The notes below the pieces were generated by a model. It did no database searches. It had not been told where the DNA came from and saw only the letters and a program-made list of their open reading frames with translations. Position numbers and translations under genes: made by a program. Positions 1 through 10,668 of a DNA stretch of 64,000 nucleotides are shown here, one piece after another (position 1 is the first letter of the stretch; every line of letters begins with the position of its first letter). The DNA comes from Antennarius striatus. Lineage: Eukaryota > Chordata > Actinopteri > Lophiiformes > Antennariidae. Location of the stretch: the NCBI RefSeq assembly GCF_040054535.1, contig NC_090797.1, positions 6,689,001 to 6,753,000 on the forward strand. The letters run 5' to 3'.

Positions 1-1864
1 CGTGATTAATGGACAATCCTTTAGGTGTCAATACATTTCTAGCAGTAGCATTGTACTTTTACATATATGTGAGTGCAATAATGATCAAAACATCCCTGTC
101 ACTTCCTGTTTGGTGAAGCCTCTGATCAGCTCAGACTCCGCTCCGGAATTGAGGCAGAATTAAACCCTTAAATCCGTCTTTACCCTGATTCAATCCAACT
201 TGTGGTGTTTAAGACCCCGTGTGAATCCCCCCAGCATCCAGTTTATGAAGCCTCGGCATTGTGTGCAGGACGTTGGCAACGCCCCCCCCCCTCCACGTCA
301 CCTCCGCCCACACTGGAGTCAAGGGCCCGAGGCAGGACCCCTGCTCCTTCAGTACGCCCCCAACCTTTGAACTGGCGATCACCTGACTCAACCTCGGCCT
401 CGGCAGGAAGAGGGCGAGGCTGGAGGGGCGGGGCGGAGGGAGACAATAATAACCACAGCAGTTGTTCTCGCAGCCGGATTGAAGCCTTTGAGGTTTTGGC
501 TTTGGAAAAATGAAGAGAGCTTCAAATAAGTTGTTGATTCTCCCGTGCAACAACTTGGGCGGGGGGGGGGGTGTCCTCAGGTTAGAAAAACAACTGTCAG
601 AGGTATTCATCTCTGACTAGAAGATTTATGAGGGTGATGTAACACGACAACCTTTTAGAAACCATCAAATTCTGATGTTGGATAAAACTAATAGGAAAAC
701 AAACTTTTATTTATTTATCATCTTATCCTCTTTTTGTAACTTTTGCTTTCGTGGGTCACGGGGGTTGCTGGAGCCGATCCCAGCAGACTTGCGGGCAGAA
801 ACGGAGGCACAACACTGGTGCACCGCTGAGCCACACAAAAAACAAACAACCACTCATACACACAGTCACACTTTATAGCAATTTGGAACAATCAATTTGC
901 CTGAAGTGCATGTTTTTGGAGGTGAGAGGAAGCTGAAAACGCTGCCCCGAAAACAAAACTTGATTTTTCCGTGTTAGCACTGCCAGAGGTCACAGGTCCA
1001 AGGTGAAGAGGTGGAAGTAATCAAATAACGTGCCGCCTGTTTGCCTGACAACATAAACAAGAAACAAAGGAGCCTCTTCAGCAAATGGCTGTTGGTTGAT
1101 TGTGTTTTGCAAAGAGACACATGATTGTAGAGCTGCTCTGTACGACAGGCCTCTCCAGGATCACGTCCACGCCACAAAATCGGATCAATCTGAAAATATT
1201 CCCATCAACACACGAAATACCAAGAGCGACTACGTATACATGAAGACTGGAGCATATGGTGGGGTTTTTCTGACTTCTTTGCAAGTGAATTCTAACGTGG
1301 AATAAAGCGTGAAGACACTTTGGGTCAAAGTAGCGTCATTAAAAATGCCTCCTGTTCAAGAGATCAACATTTTGACAGCTGTCAGAGGGGAAGCTGCAGG
1401 TACGGTTCATTGTGTTTGTGCACAGAGAGCATCCTGGGAGGACGGGGAAACACAAACCCGTAGTCATATATTGATATATTCTGACAGAGATTCAGTATGT
1501 GCATTATGTGTATTTGGCATGGAGCCTGCAGCTGTCATCTATCTTCAAGTGAGCACACGCTCTGCTCTCTGGACTTTGCATGACAGGCTTCCTTTATTTC
1601 TCAACCTTTTGTGATGCAGCATGTTTGCAAAACCTCCAAAAACCTGGTTTTACCTACTTCATGTATGCTGCAGCTGGGAGTGAAACTAACCCCAGCTCCT
1701 CGGCTCATTTCTAGTGCACTGACCTGTGATCCAGTGAAATTATACCTAATTTTTGCAGCAATGGGGAACCACCCCAGGAACCCCCCTACAGCACCCGAGG
1801 AGGAGGAGGGGTGGGGGGGGGGTCCCCTGACGACAGAGATCAACGAGCATGAGATGCTTCTTAC
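1..1864 (-). other. ANKS1B intron 1 (partial)
   Basis: This is non-coding sequence downstream of the ANKS1B exon 1 donor at 1864. The only structure I recognise is a decayed dispersed repeat near 750-940. Short G and C runs occur near 283 and 560. The long plus-strand open frame from 1611 runs antisense through the ANKS1B leader and resembles no protein I know. Confidence 0.6.
748..940. repeat. Degenerate teleost dispersed repeat
   Basis: The segment starts GTCACGGGGG with GCTGGAGCCGATCCCAGC and ends with a CAATTTGG...TGCATGTTTTTGGAGG tail. This is the decayed form of a very common fish repeat, in which a consensus like GGGTCACGGGGGCGCTGGAGCC is followed by a segment ending in CATGTCTTTGG. 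Identification is from memory of the motif. The copy is diverged and non-coding. Confidence 0.55.
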
Positions 1865-1995
1865 CTCAGTAGGTTGGGCAGAGGAATGGAACCGGAGCTC
1901 GATCCCAGTATCCCCTTCTTCCCACTCAACAGTTTCTCCACCAGAGCCACATTCCCAGTCCGGGCAGCTTCCAGCAGCTCCTGCTCCTTCCCCAT
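1865..1995 (-). CDS. anks1b: ANKS1B, first coding exon (partial gene)
   Basis: This exon encodes the N-terminus of ankyrin repeat and SAM domain protein 1B (AIDA-1), a neuronal scaffold with ankyrin repeats, two SAM domains and a PTB domain. The translation starts [20 protein letters not shown] and continues to PLPNLL, which fits ANKS1B better than ANKS1A because of [12 protein letters not shown]. The ATG is at 1995. The exon ends at 1865 on CTGAG|GTAAG, leaving two bases (AG) of a serine codon, as in the family (NLLS). Later exons, including all full ankyrin repeats, lie left of the window; positions 1-1864 are intron 1. The neighbour to the right, BLTP3B, has the same order and strand as in human. 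Being a single exon, identity rests on about 44 residues, but the match is strong. Confidence 0.88.
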
Positions 1996-2048
1996 CCCGG
2001 ACACAAGTTTACAACGACAGAGGGATGAAAATCCAACAGATCTCCCAT
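1926..2048 (-). other. Upstream ORF overlapping ANKS1B start
   Basis: An ATG at 2048 opens a 40-codon frame that ends at 1926, running past the ANKS1B ATG at 1995 in a different frame. If the leader includes 2048, ribosomes starting here would bypass the main start. The peptide starts [10 protein letters not shown] and has no family resemblance. The functional role is inferred only. Confidence 0.45.
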
Positions 2049-2129
2049 ATATCCTCCTCCTCCCCCCCTCCAACCCCTGTCCCTCACTGCTTGGTGTGGG
2101 AAAGCATCCGAAGGGATTCCTCTCACTGC

Positions 2130-2130
<1 letters not shown>

Positions 2131-2169
<39 letters not shown>
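2131..2169 (-). repeat. (CAG)13 trinucleotide repeat in ANKS1B leader
   Basis: There are thirteen uninterrupted TGC units on the plus strand, reading as CAG/GCA on the sense strand of ANKS1B. The tract lies 136 bases before the start codon, in the likely 5' untranslated region, so it is not expected to encode polyglutamine unless translation begins at a non-ATG codon. Confidence 0.9.
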
Positions 2170-2404
2170 ACCGCGATCCGGGTGCTATTGATGCTGCAGA
2201 ACAGGGTTGCTCCCCCCCCCTCCTCCTCCACCTCTTCCTCCTCTTCCTCCCCCCGGTGCCTTCAGTCCATTCACACGCACGGTTCCGTTATCTCCCTCTC
2301 GTGTCAGGCTGCCGACACGCACGGCTCGTAATGTCGGTGCACACAAGCGGCGTGAAGTAAAGAGTAAAGCTGGTTTGAAAAGAGAAACCTACAAACTCCG
2401 TTTG

Positions 2405-2412
2405 TGACGTCA
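2405..2412. promoter_or_regulatory. CRE palindrome TGACGTCA
   Basis: This is a perfect full-site cAMP response element about 410 bp upstream of the ANKS1B start codon, in a locally GC-rich region. CREB/ATF proteins bind this motif. Occupancy is not shown by sequence, but a CREB site would suit a neuronal gene. Confidence 0.5.
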
Positions 2413-2689
2413 GAACCCCCGCTCAGGTCCAAAGAGCCGCGCTAGGATCACCCCCTGCCCCGCAGAACCTTCACACCTCTGCCCCGAACCTACCGCACTG
2501 GCCGGTGTCTGTCGGCGGAGGAGCAGGAGACACACACGTCAAGGTACCTGGGATGAAAGCACACACTTCCTGTTAAGGTTTTTCAAAATAAAGTATCCAC
2601 ACGCGTTTGTAGGGTGATCTTTTCTCAGTTCATTTAGGTTGAAATTAATATGAAGAGTAATGTCGCAAAGTAAAACAAAAACCAATGCA

Positions 2690-3075
2690 GTTGCATACTG
2701 CAATATCCTGTGACACCCTTGAATTCAAAATTTTACCCTGACCTACTTGCATAGGTCAAAGTTCAAAGATAGTACTCTGACCTACTTTCATATATCAAAG
2801 CAGCTTTGATCTACGGTCTTACTCACACTGGCCTTCTCTCTCGTCTTTCTATCTTATCCGGTTCCTGAGTGTACAAAAGTTAAAATTTCACCTTGACCTA
2901 ATTTTCTCAAGGTCAAGGTCATTATTTCATTTCATCCCCTTTGCCGCCTGAGTATTGTGCTTTTTGTTTGAACTTTCTATCTGCAGTGGTTACGAAGATA
3001 TGTGGTGGACTAACTAACGGACGAACATACAAAACACTGACAATTACAAAACATCACCGCTTTGAAGCAGGAAGT
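2690..3075. repeat. Teleost dispersed repeat with nuclear-receptor half-sites
   Basis: The stretch has phrases I recognise from a common fish interspersed element: CCTTGACCTAATTTTCTCAA, then CCCCTTTGCCGCC, then TTTGAACTTTCTA, and a tail with CATCACCGCTTTGAAGC. No coding capacity is present. It contains several TGACCT/AGGTCA half-sites. The family name and exact ends are uncertain. Confidence 0.6.
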
Positions 3076-3114
3076 AAAAAACATTCTACTAAAGTTTAGA
3101 GCCTGTTGTAAAAA

Positions 3115-3240
3115 TTAAGATTAAAGATTAAGAATAAGAAGATTTATTTGTCATCATACAGATGGTACAATGAAATCCAAAGGTTAGATGGAGAGTTGGT
3201 CCTGAGGAACGGACAGTTTGTTCTCAAATGTAAGAAATAA
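3115..3240. repeat. Short dispersed repeat fragment
   Basis: AT-rich sequence with AAGAAGATTTATTTGTCATC followed by GTACAATGAAATCC resembles the end of a common teleost retroposon-like repeat. It is short, non-coding and identified from motif memory only. Confidence 0.35.
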
Positions 3241-3351
3241 AATGTAAAAGTTGTCTGAAAAATAAATGCTTCTGTAAATCATAGAATACTTAATCTTGAA
3301 TAGTAACAAACAGCATGATTCCAATTGCACCAATAGCATATGTTGGTGGTG

Positions 3352-3425
3352 AAACTTCAACTCAATTCAATTCAAAAACTTTCTTTATCCCCAAGGGGCA
3401 ATTGAAGTTGCATAAAACTCGGCAG
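3352..3425. repeat. Dispersed repeat fragment
   Basis: The phrase CTTTATCCCCAAGGGGCAAT, with TTGAAGTTGCATAA directly after it, is a recurring motif at the end of a widespread fish repeat. Only a fragment is present here. Confidence 0.45.
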
Positions 3426-3540
3426 GAAAAAAGTGAAAAGGTTGTAAGCGCTCACCATTCCACAATAGTGCATCTACAGCAGTGTTCACTTTCACATTCC
3501 AAATACAGTAGCTTAAACTTCAAAGGGGATTGGCTTCTTT

Positions 3541-4960
3541 TTTTTTAATTTAAAAAAAATATCTGTCTATACACAACAAATAAGTGTGAAATGACTGAGA
3601 CAGGACGGGCCTAAGGACCGGTAAACGTATCCTCTGCGGAGACAACATCCATGGTTTGAAAAATACATAAAAGTATGAGGTCTTTGATAGAGGACATTTG
3701 AAACAGATGATCTATTTTCATACAAAAAAGGTGACCCTTATGCAGCATGAGCATCCTCAGACTCACCAGCATCTCCAGCTGCGTCAATCTGAAGGATAGA
3801 CAGCCAGTTAACAGGGTGATATCATCCAGAAGCAGTTCCAGTCCATGAGGAGGAGTAGACAAAGTAGTAACTGTGGAAAATCTTCTATATTTCAGTTTTG
3901 TCACCAAAGAATGGTGCTTTTTTTTTACTGTTTTAATCAAGCCAGTCATTAAAATTTTGACAAAATATGAACTGTCATGCAAAGTGGGCTGGCATATTAA
4001 CATTTGAACACGCTGCTGCTTTTTAAAACTCCTCGAGAGCATACTCTTATTTTGAAATCCACTATTTCCGTGTTATTCTGCCTGGCTTGACTCGCAGGGT
4101 GTGGAAGAAGATGCCACAGCAGTAACAAGAGGCAATGCCTTTGTTGGTCTCTTTAAAAAGTAACACACAAACCCACCAGCTGCGCCAGTTGTTACCACCT
4201 TCAATCCATTCACTTATTCTATTAAACGCACGCATGCGCAGTAACCTTCCACGCCGGCGTAGTCCCCTCACAATCGTCCCCGCTGCAGCTGAATAGAAAC
4301 AGGTGAGACCCGAAAATAGCTTGTCTGTCGTTTCACAACGGGCTTTGTATGAATGGAGAATGAATATAGAAGATGCTTTTATTTTTGTAATGTACTCTGA
4401 TGCGTTCACTGACAGTCTGGCAGGAGGAAACGCCCCCTCCTCTTCGTCGCCGGTGCATGCCGCGACCTGCCTCACCTGCTCGCTGCTCACCTACAGGTGA
4501 ACGTTCAGCCGTGGACATGATTCTTAAGTCACAGCCAACTAATATTGTAATTTTTGACACATGTGTTTATTATTTCCTTATTCATCATTTTAACGTCTGA
4601 TTGAAGCAAGGTTTGAAAATAAAATATTTCATGGCTTATGTCAGTCAGTGAATCAGTGGGAGGGGGAAATGTTTGTGTATTGCTGTTCACCATCAGGCAT
4701 TTACTGTTATTTCAGAAAATAGAAGCGTTATGAAACGTCACCATGATAATCCAGTCATCATAAGACTATTAATATTTAATAAAGTTAATGTTTGGATCAA
4801 TCAAACTAGACACCAGAGGGTTTATGAATAGAGCGACACAAACATCAGATTGATGAGCTGACTTGTTAATTAGTTTTAAAGAATTAGTCAGTAGTTTACC
4901 TTCTGTCGTGTTGAAACGTATTTACTCTAATTTATTAAATGGATACAACACATCAGAGTA
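3541..4960. other. Intergenic DNA, no gene seen
   Basis: Open frames on both strands here are short, lack ATG-anchored family resemblance and have no convincing splice structure. There is a modest GC rise near 4200-4490 but no recognised coding sequence. Confidence 0.5.
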
Positions 4961-4966
4961 ATGGTT

Positions 4967-4972
4967 AAAAAA
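4967..4972 (-). terminator. RNA polymerase III terminator (T6)
   Basis: Six thymidines on the minus strand begin 3 bases after the tRNA-Tyr 3' end, the normal position of a Pol III stop signal. Confidence 0.85.
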
Positions 4973-4974
4973 TA

Positions 4975-5061
4975 TCCTTCGAGCCGGATTTGAACCAGCG
5001 ACCTAAGGATGTCTGATGGAGCCGCTACAGTCCTCCGCTCTACCAACTGAGCTATCGAAGG
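4975..5061 (-). tRNA. tRNA-Tyr (anticodon GTA) with 14-nt intron
   Basis: Read on the minus strand from 5061, the gene starts CCTTCGATAGCTCAGTTGGT and ends in GGCTCGAAGGA. The 7-bp acceptor stem CCTTCGA/TCGAAGG, the D arm (A box), the T arm GCTGG-TTCAAAT-CCGGC (B box) and a discriminator A are all present. The anticodon GTA is at 5028-5026. A 14-nt intron occupies 5024-5011, one base 3' of the anticodon, the standard position for eukaryotic tRNA-Tyr. Removing it gives the usual 73-nt body. CCA is not encoded. It stands alone between ANKS1B and BLTP3B. Confidence 0.96.
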
Positions 5062-5062
5062 G

Positions 5063-6110
5063 TGTAATTTCAAAATAGATTTTCTTTCATTTATATAGAC
5101 TACATATCTAAAGACTTGTTACGGCATTGATGTCGGTCTTAGCAAGAGTCGTTGGCCTTCTTCAGCAGATTTCATAAACGTTGTGACTTATGTGGAGGGA
5201 CTCGGGGTCCCCCGGGGCTTTATTTCGAGCATGGCCCCGGCTGGAGGGACCCAGCCTGATGCATCAGGTTGTATCAGATTTTATATCTTCCAGCTGCAGA
5301 TGGCGGAGGCGCACAGAGCACATCAACGAATGCTTTTGCCTGCATAAACGGACCTGCGCTGCAACACACTCATCATCCGAGAAACATTAAGTCACGGCGT
5401 GTAAACAGGGTTCATGTCAGCAGCAGCAGATTCTCTCTCTCACCCTCACACTCAATGCCCTTCTATGATTCACTGCGCTACACCAGCCGTAAAATGTCAT
5501 GTCCATTTATGTTCAAGTCCAAACGCTGTCCTGCATCGCTTCAGTGCAGCTCATCGGATCCCGCAGAGGCTTTGATTACAACTTATCACACAACTAAGCT
5601 CCAAAACCTATTTTTAGTTAAATTACAAATGCAGGGTGAAATTAACACATGCAATGAGATTAAAAGCCTTGAGGTAATCTCGGAAGAATTAGAATTACGT
5701 CCTCTACATTTGTGTGAGATTTTGCATCTGTTTGGTTTGGAAGTTTTCAGATTTTAAATAAAAAAATTACTGATTGAAGTTTTTAGAAGACCTGAATGTA
5801 ACTTGTACTTACAGTGTCGTATTTGCATCCTTCTACGTGAGCGTTTGCATTTTTGTGGACATTATTTTAAACTTTAAATATAATTAAACACTTGTAAGTC
5901 ATTTTCAATGGATATAAATGTGATGTCATCATTTCAGAGAACATGCAATCCTCTGTAAACATCACATAAAAAGCATGAGTCAATCTGCATTTTAATGTCA
6001 CATAATCTCCCAAGGTATCAACTGATTTTATTTTTTAATTGTTTTTTCAACAAAAGAACTTTCACTACAAAAGAAAAGCTGATAAAACACCTCAAGTGAC
6101 ATCACTGGAG
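5063..6110. other. Intergenic DNA, no gene seen
   Basis: This lies between the tRNA and the likely BLTP3B 3' end. A 162-codon open frame at 5269-5757 (plus) starts at TTG and resembles no known protein. I see no repeats or motifs that I can name. Confidence 0.5.
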
Positions 6111-6119
6111 GTGATACAT

Positions 6120-6125
6120 TTTATT
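6120..6125 (-). promoter_or_regulatory. Candidate poly(A) signal of BLTP3B
   Basis: AATAAA on the minus strand lies about 1.29 kb after the BLTP3B stop codon (7413). I see no canonical hexamer between the two; a variant ATTAAA occurs at 6914-6919. Either could end the transcript, so the 3' UTR is 0.5-1.3 kb. Confidence 0.4.
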
Positions 6126-7412
6126 AGTATTTCAGCAGCTTTGACAAACAAAAGACAACTTATTCCCGTTGTTTTTTTCCCCCTCTTCCTCCACAGACTC
6201 CCAGCGAGGGAAGGTTGAGGACAACTGTGATGAATGCATATAGAAACCAAAGATGAAAAAAATCCCTAATGCCTGGTATTTCAAGTCTCCACACCTCACA
6301 TCTGTTACCGGAGCCGAAGCGACATATTTGAACTGACCCGGACCGAGGTAACAGCACGGCTTCCTGTATGTGTAAACTGCTGATCACTGGGTGACACCGT
6401 TCTGCTACAAATGTCCCTCAGGATCTTGTCATTTTGCTTCTTGAAGTCATCACACAGGCGTATCCTGTATGTTCAACACTTGTTTGTGAAAAATGCAGTT
6501 TAGAAATGTAGACAAAACACACTAAATTAGGCAGCTTCAATGCCAGTGTTGATATTTCGTTTTAAAATCTCTGCTTCTCCTCTCACGGTTCTGATAGTTG
6601 TATTGACAGTGCCTCTGTTTTAAAAGTGCTGCACATGATAAGTAGCTATTTACATATAGAAAAATAGGAAGGGGGGGGGGTTCAGACATTATTCGTGGGG
6701 CACTTCTCTGACAGCCTCGGAACTGAATATTATAAACGTTCTGGTAATGACCTGCTTGTTCTGGTTGAGACAAAAACACATTCGACTGAAACGGATAACC
6801 GTTTGATGAAAATAGTTACGTGTTCGCGCTCTTATGCAATGTACACTGTACACACTCTGACAGGGGGACAGAGTCGTTTCTCTCCTCTCGCTATGAAAGC
6901 ACTAAATTACAAGTTTAATTACAACACAGTGCAAAATAATTCATTTTTTGAGACATTCCTCTGAAGACACAACATTCAGTTTTCCTTCAAAAACTTCCAG
7001 GATTGAATCAAGCTCGTCTTTTTTTGCTTACACAACAAGAACAGAGTGGGAGGGGTATCGTGTAGGCACAATCATAGATATTGATCCTTCCTCCCGCTTA
7101 CACACACGCGCACACACACATGACCAAACACAGACTCACCAAATGACATTTCTCATTTTCCGCAGCCCAAAGCGGAAAGCACGAAACAGACAGCAAAACA
7201 TGTGAAAAGACTTATTCTTTTTTGAGTCTTCACTCCGATTGCTTCATGAAGGAATTATTTTCAAGTCTTAAGTGGCTCAGTCAGCAAATCAGGATGTAAA
7301 GGGAGCATCTAAGTCAAGACATCCCCCTAATTTTTTTCTGTTGCTTGTTGATGTTGTCTTCCATTATGACCCTTGAACTCCAGCCCTGACGACATCAGAC
7401 CAGGAGCCGGGT

Positions 7413-8219
7413 CTAGCTGGTGTTGAGTTTGAGGCTCTTTAAGCGGTGCAACAGCGAGTCCTTCTCCATCTGAGCCTCTGCCAGCGCCATCTTGGCACGG
7501 GACAGCTCCAGTTTCAAACATTCATTTTCCTCCACCAGCTCCTGTGAAACAATGAACAGCCGCAAGGAGGCGTTAGGGTTTTTTTTTGTTCTTTGTTTTT
7601 TTTGTTGTTCATTGTTGGGGTGTTTCGGTTGAATTAAAGAATGACAGAGAAAAGTTAATTCACAAAAAACAAATTCATTTTCCAGAAATGTTCTGGTGGA
7701 GATTCTTTAGCTCAATAACAAACATTTGTCCTTTTACGGGTGCCTCACCTTTTCTCTGGAGGACGGAGGAGGACTTTTGGGCAGGGCTTGAGTCTGTGTC
7801 GCTTTTGACACACAGCAGACGGCAGCCACAGCCTCAGGAACTGGAGTCAGAGCGCCATCATTCAACACGCTCCCTCTCCTGGGTTTGGTCTCTGTTGCAT
7901 CCACTGTCAAGAGAAACAGAGACAACAGGAGGGAATCAGGAGGTGTGGATGCACCGAGTGAACTTAAAAAGCATTTATGTAACTGCAGTGAATCAGCACG
8001 AGTGGAGGTGGAAATATCCGGCGGGCGAAAACGACTGCGCGTTCATCACCTCCTATGGAGAAAGAGCCGTCGTCTCTTCTGTGTATGATGAGGCTGTCCA
8101 CGTGCAGGGCGATCGGCGACGCCTCGGAGTCCGGATTGTCCCGGGGACCGTCATCCTGCAGCAACACAAGGAGCATGTCCAGTGCTGGCATTTTGACTTG
8201 TAGAATATGTGTGCGGTGG

Positions 8220-8273
<54 letters not shown>

Positions 8274-10601
8274 AAAAGAGAAATGATCTACATCCAGGTT
8301 TTTATATCAGTTGCACTGCAAACCTACTCAGCCATGAAGCGACTCTAGAGAAAAGGCAAAAAGGCCTTTCTAAATCATTAAACATTCACTTCAAATCCAA
8401 ATTCCAATTAGGCCAAGGTTCAAACTATTTGACTTGGTTACAGAGGCTGCTGAACTGTATGGCAGTGAATTATGGGATGCATTACTGCGATACGGCTGGA
8501 AAAACTAGGACAAATGTCCTGCCAAATCTTCCCATGTACACAGTTTAGCAAGAACTTGAGAGCAAAACTAAAATTTCTAAACGTCACACACACTGCCTAT
8601 TCTCCTCACCCTTATATTGATGTGTGTGTCCCTGACACTGATCTCCATTGGCAGAACTTGTGACACAGAGTCATCCTCCAGGAAGTGGGCCATGTTATGC
8701 AGTGTTGACATCAAGAAGCTTGCATGGTAACCGTGGAGACGCAGCTGCAGGAAGCCGTTACGTTCGGCCAACGGGGAGTGGGCGGCGGCGAAGGGCCCGC
8801 TCTCCAAGCGAGCCTGCAACTCTGGACTGCGGAGGCCCCTGACGGACGTGGAGCTCAAGTCGCCGCCACCTAAGGGAAGAAACAGTTAGCGGTTAGCATT
8901 CGCTTCAGCACCACATCTGTGAAGTGAAACACGCTTCATCCTTTCTTCGACGCATCACATTAATAAATGCAGTTCAATTGTCAGTCGGTTGCAACATAAA
9001 CGAGGGATAAATCGCTTCACCGTTAGCCTCATGAGCTAACAGCAGCTACCCCATAGCTCTACTGTATGTATCATCAAGAAGCAACATTTTCAGGAAGCCT
9101 GAGGCACAAAAATGTGTAGGTTAGGGTACAATGTTGAATTCAGGGGTGACGCGGGATGTTGCAGTCTGACTGCCTTGTTTTTCTTGTATCTGCACGCCAC
9201 ATTTTCTTCTGAGAAGTTCAGAATGTAATGATAGTGTCGACGCTTTAGACTTTCAAGCCCCATAAACATTCATCATGACACTTGCATATATTACCTAAAA
9301 AAAGAGGGCGTTTGTTAGGCCATGTTTTAATGTGGGTGAGTAAGAGACAAGACGGAGGAAAAGAAAAAATATCACAGTGTGAGCTGAAAGAAAGAACTGC
9401 GGAAGAATTAAATTTTTAGATTTTACACAATCTCACGGGTTTTGTGCTGCAGAAGTTAAAATATTGGTGAGAAGTAGAGATTCAATGCTTTAGTGGAAAC
9501 TCCCACTGAAAGAGCATTCACAGTTTTAATCACTAAATTATTTTTATCTTCCTTTCAGTAATTGAAGTCATGAAACAAACAAAACTTAGAGGTGATTAAA
9601 AAAAATGGAAGCTTTGACAGTTTACGAATATGAATACCCTGAATTGGAATTGCAGCAGCACATTTGAGATGACACACTTCAAAAGACGAGTCAAAGGGTG
9701 ATTAAAAATGTATAGGGTGAAGAAGGAGCACAAGCTGATGAAAGTCAAAGCTGGCAGGTGTTAAAACCAAAGATACAGGGAAACCCTCCTTTTATGAAAC
9801 TTAAAGAACAAATTCGGATAGAAACCACACACAGACAAGACAGGGGCCACTTAAAGAAGTCTTTTCATTAAGACGATGAGAGGGGCGTCACATTTCCTCT
9901 CTGAAGTGAACAGTGGGTTAATAACGACACAGCAGTTCCAGGACGAGGAAAAACATTCACAAACACATCAGTGTGTGTGTACACACTAAATAAGGTGGTA
10001 TGATGTATTCTCTGTCCATCCTGAGTAACTGAGGTTGACAACAATGTAGAGATGGAGGTGGGTGAGAAGAGAGAAAAATGAAGAGAGGGCGGGGAAGGGG
10101 CAGCCAGCAGCGAAGGACTGAGTGACTGTGATAAGACGGACGGAAGAGAAAAGATGGCCTGTAGAGGGAGGGGGATGAAAGGAAGAAAAGGTGGAAGGGG
10201 GGGGGGGGTAAATGGGAGAGGATTAGTATGGAGATGGAGTGGAGGCTTGAGGGAAGAGTAGAGGAGGAAAGGTGGAGGAGGAAGAAAAAAAATCAGTAGC
10301 AGGGGAGAGGAGGAGGGACCGCGAGGTAGTAAAGGGTAAAGCTGGCACTTCTCTCATTGCCTGAATCACTGGACTGAAACCGCAACGCCTGCTGCAGTGG
10401 AGAGATGAGGGAGGTGGGGGGGGGGGGGTAAATTAGCCATAGAAGAGAAAAGGAAGATCAGGGGTTAATACCAGTCTGTAGAAATAGTTGCAGTTAATTT
10501 GAATGTGCCTGACAGACACACACACTTAAGTATCTGGGCCTAATGTTGCAAATAATGGGACCACTCACTCAATTGCTGTCAAATTTAACCTCTCTTAAGT
10601 G

Positions 10602-10668
<67 letters not shown>

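Larger units (their letters stand above)
1996..2530 (-). promoter_or_regulatory. ANKS1B 5' leader and promoter region
   Basis: This is sequence upstream of the ANKS1B start codon. It has a 13-unit CAG tract (2131-2169), a short upstream open frame overlapping the main start (2048-1926), polypyrimidine-rich DNA (2213-2255) and a perfect CRE palindrome (2405-2412). GC content is raised at 2400-2530. The transcription start is not visible; I infer it lies between about 2200 and 2530. Confidence 0.55.

Noticed and set aside
1611-2360. 249-codon plus-strand open frame
   Set aside because: It begins at a TTG-type start and runs antisense through the ANKS1B exon, its leader and the CTG tract; composition is repeat-driven (leucine run) and no domain is recognisable.
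5269-5757. 162-codon plus-strand open frame
   Set aside because: No ATG at its start, no family resemblance and no splice or promoter support.
7586-8203. 205-codon plus-strand open frame
   Set aside because: It is the reverse of BLTP3B exons 7749-7903 and 8050-8155, which are in frame with the rest of a clear gene.
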